DNA of 44,190 bases from Bacillota bacterium (GTDB taxonomy: Bacteria; Bacillota; Clostridia; Christensenellales; Aristaeellaceae): positions 1-44,190 of the forward strand of contig JAFADG010000007.1 of NCBI GenBank assembly GCA_023425025.1. Direction: 5' to 3'. This document shows, in pieces, positions 38,242 to 44,190 of this stretch. A program made the translations under genes and the position numbers. The notes under the pieces are model-generated. The model saw only the letters and a list, made by a program, of their open reading frames with translations, was not told the origin of the DNA and searched no databases. Numbering within the stretch: the first letter of the stretch is position 1; each line of letters starts with the position of its first letter.

Positions 38242-39246
38242 TTATGCTTTGATGATGCCCGCCTGAATCTGCCTGTCGATCAGCCCCACCACATTGCCTT
38301 TTGCCATCAGCGCCGCCTGGCGAATGGCGCAGGCCATGGCATGGCCGTTGCTGGAGCCGTGGGCCTTGATCACTACGCCTTGCACACCCAGGAGCGGCGC
38401 TCCGCCGACTTCGGAGTAATCCATCAACTTTTTCACGCGCCTGAACGCGGGCTTGGCAATCAAACCGCCCACCTGGCCCCGAAGATCGGACTTGAGCTCT
38501 TTCCTGATGATGCGCATCAGGGTACCGGCCACGCCTTCCATGAATTTTAAGATCAGGTTGCCGGAGAAGCCGTCACACACGATAACATCCGCCTGGTCGT
38601 TGGTGATCTCCCGGGCTTCCACGTTGCCCACAAAGTTGTAATTGCCTTTTTCCATGATGGGATAGGTTGCCTTGACCAGCGCGTTGCCCTTTTCCGCCTC
38701 GGCGCCGATGTTCACAAGGCCGACCCCGGGATCGTCCACCTTCATGACCTGGTGCATGTACACGGAACCCATCAGGCCAAACTGGTCCAGCCATTCAGGC
38801 TGGCAGTCCACGTTGGCGCCGCAGTCGATGAGCAGAAAATACCCTTTGCCGTTGGGCAAAAGCGGCGCCAGGGCGGGCCGTTCAATGCCGGGAATGCGGC
38901 CCAGGCGGAACATGCCGCCTGCCAGAACCGCCCCGGTGGAGCCGGCGGAAACAAAGCCGTCGGCCTGGCCTTCCTTGACGGCCAGCATACCCATTACGAT
39001 GCCGGACCCTTTTTTCTGGCGGATGGCCATCACGGGGGCGTCGTGGTTGGAGATCACTTCCGGCGTTTCGACGATTTTGTACCTGCCGGCCACGTTTTTC
39101 AGTTTCTCCATATACGGTTCCATGGCCGCGGGAACACCTGCCAGCGTCAGGCGGAGATCATCCATGTTGTGCAGCGCTTCCGCCGCACCCTCCACCGCCG
39201 CTCTGGGGGCATAGTCACCGCCCATAACATCTACAAAAATATGCAT
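38242..39246 (-). CDS. plsX: Phosphate acyltransferase PlsX
   Basis: Converts acyl-ACP and phosphate to acyl-phosphate, the first step of the PlsX/PlsY route to lysophosphatidate; a peripheral membrane enzyme. The 334-aa protein begins MHIFVDVMGGDYAP and contains GFVSAGSTGAVLAGGMF, LIDCGANVDCQPEWLDQF and VCDGFSGNLILKFMEG. ATG 39246 lies close to a weak site (GAAGG); an upstream in-frame start at 39300 is not family-like. It heads plsX-acpP-rnc-smc-(ftsY) behind a clear promoter. No FapR operator is visible. Confidence 0.96.
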   Translation of the reverse strand: MHIFVDVMGGDYAPRAAVEGAAEALHNMDDLRLTLAGVPAAMEPYMEKLKNVAGRYKIVETPEVISNHDAPVMAIRQKKGSGIVMGMLAVKEGQADGFVSAGSTGAVLAGGMFRLGRIPGIERPALAPLLPNGKGYFLLIDCGANVDCQPEWLDQFGLMGSVYMHQVMKVDDPGVGLVNIGAEAEKGNALVKATYPIMEKGNYNFVGNVEAREITNDQADVIVCDGFSGNLILKFMEGVAGTLMRIIRKELKSDLRGQVGGLIAKPAFRRVKKLMDYSEVGGAPLLGVQGVVIKAHGSSNGHAMACAIRQAALMAKGNVVGLIDRQIQAGIIKA

Positions 39247-39288
39247 GCGCCTTCGCCTGCTTTCCACTTTTGAAAATTGAACAGCATG

Positions 39289-39318
39289 ATTGTAGCACAC
39301 AAGGCGCGCTCAATGCAA
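39289..39318 (-). promoter_or_regulatory. Promoter of the plsX-acpP-rnc-smc operon
   Basis: On the minus strand TTGCAT (39318-39313), an 18-bp spacer and TACAAT (39294-39289) lie about 43 bp before the plsX start. Confidence 0.75.
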
Positions 39319-39353
39319 GAAAATCGACGACGCGCAGGCGGCAGGAGCGGCGC

Positions 39354-39370
39354 CCCGGCGTTTTGCCGGG
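39354..39370 (-). terminator. Hairpin after the lipase-fold gene
   Basis: CCCGGC-gtttt-GCCGGG is a 6-bp GC stem six bases past the stop of the lipase-fold gene and upstream of the plsX promoter. No T-run follows on the minus strand, so termination is plausible but not certain. Confidence 0.45.
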
Positions 39371-39375
39371 CCGGA

Positions 39376-40989
39376 TCAGCGCCGCAGGCTGGAAAAGCCC
39401 TGATGGCGGCGGGGGATCACGCTGCGGCTCACCATCGGACGGCGGCGGTTGTACAGGCCCGCGGCTGCCGGCAATTCGGCGGAGACGGACGGCGGCGCTG
39501 TAAGCCCCGGCTCCATCTCATGAGATACCCACTTGAGCCTTGGCTTTGCGCCATTTTGCCAGATCGCGGGGTGAAGCGCCGCCGCGCCCTTTAGCGCGAT
39601 ATACTGGTAAGGCGTGTACCTTTTGCCCGTGCCGCCGCGCAGGGTATGCGGGCAAAGCAGCATTTCGCTGAGCGCCTGGCCGAATTCCGCCGCGCCTGTT
39701 CCCTTCATCACCGCTTCAATTTCCGCCTGCAGCCCATCCAGCCTGCCCTGATCCAAGCCGTGGCCGGTGATGGTCACATACGCCTTTTCCACCCGGCGGC
39801 GGGCATAGCTCAGCATGGATTCCTGGCTGGTGCCGGTGACGGCCAGGATCTGCTTGAGCGGCAGTATGCGCAGCCGCATCACACTCATGGCGTTGACCAT
39901 CTCCTGCACGGGCATTTGGGAAAGGGCCTGCAGATAGGCCATGCCGTATTCGATCAGGGCGGGCATGTCATTTACACTCCTGGTCAAAAAGCGCAGGGCG
40001 GCCCGGGCGCTTTGCGCCTTTTCCGTTTCCCGCCAGCCGTAGGCGGCTTTGCGCACCGCCTCCCCTGCCGGGTAGTACAGGCAGACGCCCAGATGCATCT
40101 GCGCGCCGGAGCGGGCGACATAATCGTCGCTGTTGAGCACATGGTACAGGGGGTAGGCCGCCGGGTCCACCTTGACGCCGCCCATGACCGTCATGGGGGA
40201 CGCGAAACCGTAGCCCACCAAGTTCTCGGGCAGCACGCCGCTGTCGTTTATCAGCATATGGGTCAGCACCTGCATGACCGCCGCGCCTTGGCTGTGCCCC
40301 GACATCCATAAACGGAAACGGCTGTCGTGCCGCTTTGCTTCGGTAATAATGTACGAAAGCGTCAGCTTTTCCAGCCCCAGCGCTTTGGCCGTTTCGGGAA
40401 AAGCGATTCGCTCCAGGTTCTCGTCAAACTGCCGCGCCAATTGCAAAAAGCCTTGATGCAGCCCCTGCTCGGAGGAAAACCGGAAATTGGAAAACCAGTC
40501 GTAAAAGCGGGTGCCGGTGCCGCGAAAGCCGATGGCCACTACAAAGCGGCCAGCCTCCGCCGGCTTTATCATGACCACGGCCTTGCCGGTGTCGCTTTGC
40601 TCCCGCTGGCGCATGGCCGAGAGCACCTGGCTGACGGGATTCAACTGCCGGGCGCTGGCCCTGGCCCTGTACACCGCCCATTTGTTGTACAAAAACTGCT
40701 TTGTCTCCCGCAACGGTGCCTGGGATACGCCGCCCACCAGCTTGTTATCCACCTGAAAGTTGAAGTCTGTCCAGCCGGCCTGCATCCAATCGCCGATGCG
40801 CAGGTCATAGGCCGTATAGGCAAGCTCCAGGGAAAGCCGCATCATCTCCTGGGAAAAGGGAGGCCGAAGCCGGCCCCAGGGATCGCGCTCCCACGGCAGA
40901 AAAAAAGACTGCGTCCGCTTAAGGTCCGTATATGTCAAACGCCCGCGGACGGGCGCCTGCCCGGCATAGAGGCGCTTTTCCTGATCCAT
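39376..40989 (-). CDS. Lipase-fold (class 3-like) alpha/beta-hydrolase
   Basis: A 537-aa cytoplasmic protein without a signal peptide. The serine-hydrolase elbow is GHSQG (LWMSGHSQGAAVMQVLTHML), preceded by the oxyanion-region strand VVAIGFRGTGTRFYDWFSNF. Later SPMTVMGGVKVDPAAYPLYHVLNSDDYVAR supplies a likely catalytic Asp and part of the lid, as in class 3 lipases. The N-terminal ~120 residues include LSLELAYTAYDLRIGDWMQAGWTDF. The C-terminal ~170 residues are outside the fold. GAGGAGG precedes ATG 40989. It is probably co-transcribed with the two upstream genes. The substrate is unknown. Confidence 0.82.
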   Translation of the reverse strand: MDQEKRLYAGQAPVRGRLTYTDLKRTQSFFLPWERDPWGRLRPPFSQEMMRLSLELAYTAYDLRIGDWMQAGWTDFNFQVDNKLVGGVSQAPLRETKQFLYNKWAVYRARASARQLNPVSQVLSAMRQREQSDTGKAVVMIKPAEAGRFVVAIGFRGTGTRFYDWFSNFRFSSEQGLHQGFLQLARQFDENLERIAFPETAKALGLEKLTLSYIITEAKRHDSRFRLWMSGHSQGAAVMQVLTHMLINDSGVLPENLVGYGFASPMTVMGGVKVDPAAYPLYHVLNSDDYVARSGAQMHLGVCLYYPAGEAVRKAAYGWRETEKAQSARAALRFLTRSVNDMPALIEYGMAYLQALSQMPVQEMVNAMSVMRLRILPLKQILAVTGTSQESMLSYARRRVEKAYVTITGHGLDQGRLDGLQAEIEAVMKGTGAAEFGQALSEMLLCPHTLRGGTGKRYTPYQYIALKGAAALHPAIWQNGAKPRLKWVSHEMEPGLTAPPSVSAELPAAAGLYNRRRPMVSRSVIPRRHQGFSSLRR

Positions 40990-41070
40990 GCGCCGCCTCC
41001 TCTTTCCATGGGGCATATGGGAACCATCGCGCATATCATACCACGGCAAGGCGCGAGGCACAACCAAAGG

Positions 41071-41409
41071 CTATTGCCTTCTTATGACATGAATTGACAA
41101 AAATCCGTCTTCATAGCGGATCTCCGCCTCATCCACAACAGCCCCCAGCAGGTGATAGCCATGCTGCGCGGAATCATAACCCAGCAGCCCGTCATAATAC
41201 TCGTCCATTTCCGGCTGCCGCGGCTCGTTCAGCGCCGCCCGCAGCGCCGCCAAATCGTGAGGCCTGTCCGGCATATGCCCGCTGACCGTAACCGCGATCC
41301 TTCCGTTTGAAACGTCAAAATCCACTTGCAGCCGCTGTGCGCGGTGCTCGACAAAATATCCCATCACTTCAGAGCATATGAGCATGGCTTTCCGCCGGTC
41401 CTTATCCAC
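41071..41409 (-). CDS. Small protein, possibly a reduced GHKL (anti-sigma-like) ATPase fold
   Basis: A 112-aa soluble protein. It has no confident family match. The order of an N-terminal helix (ICSEVMGYFVEHRAQ), a strand pair (LQVDFDVSNGRIAVTVSGH) and a late YHLLGAVVDEAEIRYEDGFLSIHVI is reminiscent of HATPase_c domains of anti-sigma factors. There, a conserved helix is followed by G-rich loops and a final strand pair. The usual Asn and GxG motifs are not clear, so ATP binding is doubtful. It begins 31 bp after the DUF1576 gene and 81 bp before the lipase-fold gene. Confidence 0.6.
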   Translation of the reverse strand: MDKDRRKAMLICSEVMGYFVEHRAQRLQVDFDVSNGRIAVTVSGHMPDRPHDLAALRAALNEPRQPEMDEYYDGLLGYDSAQHGYHLLGAVVDEAEIRYEDGFLSIHVIRRQ

Positions 41410-41440
41410 GCAAATCCCTCCTATACAAAAAGCTCAAGAC

Positions 41441-42832
41441 TCAGGAAACGTCTTTTTCATCTGCTAGACGATTGCGGCGGCTTGTCCGGATTTGGCCGAT
41501 GGCATCAAAAAGCGGGCTCAACGCCGCCGCGACAAAGCCGCCGGAAAAGCCGTTGTTGTACAAATTCATGCCGGCGTGCAGGTAGCTCAAGTTCCCAACC
41601 ATGAACATATGCAGCGCGCCTGCCGTAATGCCCGCCAGTATGCCGTAGCGGCCCGCGATGGGAGCGAGGGTAGTGCCGAACAGAGCGCCCAGCAGCGATA
41701 TGGTGGAACTGGGAACATTTACATCAACAATCTTTACCAGGAATACCCCGGCCAGAACGGGAACAACGTTTTTTACATGCTTGCCGAATGCGCCAAACCC
41801 TACCACAGTAAACACGCCGCCGATCACCGGGCCGTTGAGTTCCCCGCCCAGCAGCAGCACATACGTCGTGGCCAAAAAGCCCAGCAAGGCCATATTGATC
41901 AAGGTCACGCCCATACCGGACAGGGTGACAAAATCCGTGGCCAGGGTCCCGGGCAGCTTCATCAGATTTCCGAGCCCCTTGAAGCGCCAGCGGTTTGCCG
42001 CCAGCCCAAACAACAAAAGGTAGAGGAACAAGCCATACAGCATCACGGAAAATGCAGGGTTATTGCCTGATGACAGCACGGAAACCGTTTCGATCTGTAT
42101 GCCAAACCCGCGAAGGACCGCAAGAAAGAACATACCGACAATGCCGGCCGTAAAGCCGATATTGTACAGGTTGAACCCCTGGTGGAACCTAAGAAAATGC
42201 ATGGACAGCGGCGGCAGCAAAAAGCCGGCCAGAGCACCGGCGGATACCCCCAGCAAAAGGCTGGGCAGCACCGGAAGCGCCAAATTAAACGCAAATTCGC
42301 TGACCAGCGGGCTTAGCGCCGTGCCGAAGAGGGCCTGCAGCAAAAAACGGTTGTAGGCATGGCCGGACACCCTGGCGTACAGGTATACCCCCAGCATGAT
42401 CGGTATGGAATTGAACAGGTTTTTGCCAAAGAACGAAAAGCCCGCCACGGTACAGACCGCCGCGATCACCGAGCCTGTTATTTTCACCTTGTTGAGGCGG
42501 ACGACCGCCAGGCTTAAAAAAGTCATCACCCCAACGTTTGCAAGCGTCGCCCCGATATTCGCCAACTGAAAATAGTCCGTCAGCAGGTTTGCGGAGGACG
42601 TGAGTATGACAAGGCTTCCCGTCCATATTTCGTAGGGAGAATTGAAGAAAAACGCCAATACGATCATCAATACGCCAAAGCTGGCAAAGGCCCCGTACTT
42701 CCACCGCTCCGGAACATCCTCCGGAGCGGGCGGGCGGTCCTCCGGCGATCCGGCATTCAACGGCGCGCCAAGAAAACCAAAGACTTTTGTGAAAGGTGTG
42801 CGCCGATGATCGTCCCCTGCCTTCAAGCTCAT
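41441..42832 (-). CDS. DUF1576-family polytopic membrane protein
   Basis: A 463-aa membrane protein with about 11-13 hydrophobic helices and soluble, charged termini. It looks like DUF1576, whose function I do not know to be established. An internal duplication is visible. ITGSVIAAVCTVAGFSFFGKN (about 118-138) parallels LNGPVIGGVFTVVGFGAFGKH (about 328-348), and HQGFNLYNIGFTAGIVG parallels HAGMNLYNNGFSGGFVA. This suggests two inverted or parallel halves as in many transporters and channels. GGAGGGG lies directly before ATG 42832. It heads a three-gene unit. Confidence 0.87.
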   Translation of the reverse strand: MSLKAGDDHRRTPFTKVFGFLGAPLNAGSPEDRPPAPEDVPERWKYGAFASFGVLMIVLAFFFNSPYEIWTGSLVILTSSANLLTDYFQLANIGATLANVGVMTFLSLAVVRLNKVKITGSVIAAVCTVAGFSFFGKNLFNSIPIMLGVYLYARVSGHAYNRFLLQALFGTALSPLVSEFAFNLALPVLPSLLLGVSAGALAGFLLPPLSMHFLRFHQGFNLYNIGFTAGIVGMFFLAVLRGFGIQIETVSVLSSGNNPAFSVMLYGLFLYLLLFGLAANRWRFKGLGNLMKLPGTLATDFVTLSGMGVTLINMALLGFLATTYVLLLGGELNGPVIGGVFTVVGFGAFGKHVKNVVPVLAGVFLVKIVDVNVPSSTISLLGALFGTTLAPIAGRYGILAGITAGALHMFMVGNLSYLHAGMNLYNNGFSGGFVAAALSPLFDAIGQIRTSRRNRLADEKDVS

Positions 42833-42867
42833 CCCCTCCGAAAAAGCATACGCCTTACGATGGTTTT

Positions 42868-42876
42868 ATCATACCA
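42868..42876 (-). promoter_or_regulatory. Extended -10 element of the DUF1576 unit
   Basis: On the minus strand TGG-TATGAT gives an extended -10 about 35 bp before the DUF1576 start. No good -35 hexamer is seen 17 bp upstream, so the promoter call rests on the -10 alone. Confidence 0.4.
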
Positions 42877-42924
42877 TATCTCCTGCCTGTTTGCCTATGC
42901 GCCGGGCCGCCAAAGCTGCAAAGA

Positions 42925-42955
42925 AAAGCGCTGCCTGAAGCTTTTGCAGCGCTTT
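42925..42955 (-). terminator. Intrinsic terminator of the acetyltransferase gene
   Basis: AAAGCGCTGC (42925-42934) pairs perfectly with GCAGCGCTTT (42946-42955). On the minus strand TTTTCTTT follows. It ends the acetyltransferase transcript before the DUF1576 promoter. Confidence 0.88.
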
Positions 42956-42967
42956 GATATCCATCCA

Positions 42968-43510
42968 TTATAACGGCAGGTGCATGATGTAATCATCCCG
43001 GTAGGTTCCGTCTGCCAGCTTCCGCTCGCGGTATTTCCGGCCATCCACCATAAAGCCAAGGCTCATATACAGCTTCAGCGCGGGGAGATTGCCGCTGTCC
43101 ACCTGCAGTTCCAGGTGGGAAAGGCCCCGCTCTTTGCCCCAGGCAATCAGCACGTTCATCATCCTGCGCCCGATGCCAAGGCCGCAAACCGCCTGTTTGA
43201 GGGCAATGCCTATTGCAGCCTTGTGGGTAAAGCGCCTGCGGCCCGCGCTGGAAGCCCGGCTGGTGCCCATCACCTTGCCGTCCACCAGGCAAACCAGGTA
43301 CAGCGTATTTTCCGACGCCTTCTGTTCTGCAAGGAAAGCCTGCTCCATATCCTGCGTCATCTCGAACTCGCCGGGCTCGCGGGACAGGAATACCGTTTCC
43401 GAATCCAGGACATTCATCAGGTCGATGATCGCCTGGGCGTCCTCCGGCTCGGGGTTGCGCAATACCACCTGTTTGCCGCGCACCTCAAACGAATCAAAAT
43501 AGGTTGCCAT
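42968..43510 (-). CDS. GNAT-family N-acetyltransferase
   Basis: A 180-aa acetyl-CoA-dependent acetyltransferase. The CoA loop is IALKQAVCGLGIGRRMMNVLIAW (Q/R-x-x-G-I-G-x-R pattern), followed by LELQVDSGNLPALKLYMSLGFMVDGRKYRERKLADGTYRDDYIM. The last part is like the ribosomal-protein or antibiotic-modifying GNATs annotated with short DDYIMH endings. ATG 43510 has GAGAGGGAG upstream; a long upstream extension of the frame is AT-rich and not protein-like. It is a single-gene unit with its own promoter and terminator. Substrate unknown. Confidence 0.92.
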   Translation of the reverse strand: MATYFDSFEVRGKQVVLRNPEPEDAQAIIDLMNVLDSETVFLSREPGEFEMTQDMEQAFLAEQKASENTLYLVCLVDGKVMGTSRASSAGRRRFTHKAAIGIALKQAVCGLGIGRRMMNVLIAWGKERGLSHLELQVDSGNLPALKLYMSLGFMVDGRKYRERKLADGTYRDDYIMHLPL

Positions 43511-43543
43511 GCACTTCTCCCTCTCTTTTGTTTTCATGCCGCT

Positions 43544-43572
43544 ATTGTACCCAGTAATGGAACTGCTTGCAA
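43544..43572 (-). promoter_or_regulatory. Promoter of the 180-aa acetyltransferase
   Basis: On the minus strand TTGCAA (43572-43567), a 17-bp spacer and TACAAT (43549-43544) lie about 35 bp before the start codon. Confidence 0.75.
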
Positions 43573-43661
43573 GTGCCTCCCATTTGTAAACCGGATGCTT
43601 TTTTGGATTCGCGGCCGGCATTTTTGTATACAATATACTTACTTCTATTATGGAGGTATGT

Positions 43662-44190
43662 ATGCAAGAAAGCAAAGTAATTTTGTATATCGCCATGAGC
43701 CTGGATGGATACATTGCCAGAGACGACAATGATATCACCTGGCTGTCCATGGTGGACAGGCCTGGCGAGGATTACGGCTATGCCGCGTTTATCCAGGATG
43801 TGGGCACCATCATTATGGGGCGGAAGACATATGAAAAAGTCTTGTCTATCGGGAGCGAATATCTCCACAGGGACAAGACCGGCTATGTGCTTTCCAAATC
43901 AAGAACAGGCGCCGAGGAAAACATGACCTTCTATTCCGGCAATCTTTCCGAACTGATATCAAAGATCAAGCAGGAAGGCAAGGGGCACATATTCATCGAT
44001 GGCGGCGCGGAAGTGGTGCACGCTATGCTTGCCCGGCATCTGATCGAGGAATGCGTCATTTCCATTATTCCGATAATTCTGGGCGGTGGAATCAGTTTGT
44101 TTCGTGACGGCTGCCCCGAAACCAAGCTGAAGCTGCTTTCATCGGAGGCATTTTCATCGGGCCTTGTCCAGCTTCGATACGAATGCATGA
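43662..44190 (+). CDS. DHFR/RibD C-terminal domain-like reductase (runs off the right edge)
   Basis: An open frame of 176 codons with no stop before the window ends, so only the last residues can be missing. It starts MQESKVILYIAMSLDGYIARDD, contains GTIIMGRKTYEKVL and later GHIFIDGGAEVVHAML and IPIILGGGISLF. These are the strands and the NADPH-binding glycine loops of the RibD_C/YyaP-type dihydrofolate reductase-like family. Members reduce pteridine- or pyrimidine-like substrates with NADPH; the substrate here is unknown. GGAGG lies 6 nt before the ATG. Upstream, TTGTATACAA (43624-43633) is a perfect palindrome that might be an operator. The gene is divergent from the acetyltransferase. Confidence 0.85.
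   Translation, partial: MQESKVILYIAMSLDGYIARDDNDITWLSMVDRPGEDYGYAAFIQDVGTIIMGRKTYEKVLSIGSEYLHRDKTGYVLSKSRTGAEENMTFYSGNLSELISKIKQEGKGHIFIDGGAEVVHAMLARHLIEECVISIIPIILGGGISLFRDGCPETKLKLLSSEAFSSGLVQLRYECM

Noticed and set aside
42968..43750. N-terminally extended acetyltransferase (260 codons)
   Set aside because: The first 80 codons overlap the divergent promoter region and lack protein-like composition; ATG 43510 has a good ribosome site.

Overview
The window reads as chromosomal DNA of a fairly GC-rich, strictly anaerobic member of the Clostridia (Firmicutes). Three things point there: the gene order rimP-nusA-ylxR-ylxQ-infB-rbfA-nrnA-truB-ribF-rpsO-pnp-M16 peptidase; the block plsX-acpP-rnc-smc-ftsY; and Shine-Dalgarno plus sigma-A signals of Bacillus type, with a class III (oxygen-sensitive) ribonucleotide reductase. 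The species cannot be named from the sequence alone. The first 15 bases are a pure C run, probably an assembly edge.

Layout. 0-2.6 kb: nrdD on the minus strand behind a perfect sigma-A promoter, two NrdR-box-like palindromes and a structured 5' leader. 2.7-3.9 kb: a CorA-type metal transporter on the plus strand behind a consensus promoter and a ~190-nt structured leader that ends in a terminator-like hairpin abutting the start codon. 4.0-17.6 kb: a long minus-strand run for transcription, translation and RNA decay (rimP to ribF; then rpsO with its own promoter, pnp, an M16 peptidase and a dimeric-type dUTPase). 17.6-22.4 kb: an apparently AT-richer plus-strand set of small accessory genes (flavin reductase, acetyltransferase, AraC-type regulator, NUDIX, MazG-like, one unknown), then a radical SAM protein. 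23.4-26.0 kb: a minus-strand unit of metallophosphoesterase, mnmE and a small protein. 26.0-31.5 kb: plus-strand addB, a small P-loop protein and thrC. 31.7-43.5 kb: minus strand with a DUF975 membrane protein; plsX-acpP-rnc-smc-ftsY with a MITE-like palindromic element between smc and ftsY; a three-gene unit of unknown role (DUF1576 membrane protein, small possible GHKL-like protein, lipase-fold protein); and an acetyltransferase. From 43.7 kb a DHFR/RibD-C-type protein runs off the right edge.

How the genes work together. Most of the window is housekeeping: initiation and termination factors, 30S maturation (RimP, RbfA), tRNA modification (TruB, MnmE), RNA turnover (PNPase, RNase III, NrnA), chromosome handling (SMC, AddB), membrane targeting (FtsY) and phospholipid synthesis (PlsX, ACP). 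Several proteins bear on the nucleotide pool (NrdD, dUTPase, MazG-like, NUDIX). No mobile element with its own transposase, CRISPR array, rRNA or tRNA was seen. The most interesting unexplained signals are non-coding: the corA leader, the nrdD leader with its operator, hairpins just ahead of rnc and pnp, and short palindromic repeats. After these come the DUF1576 unit and an AddB without a Walker A motif that lies next to a free-standing P-loop protein.
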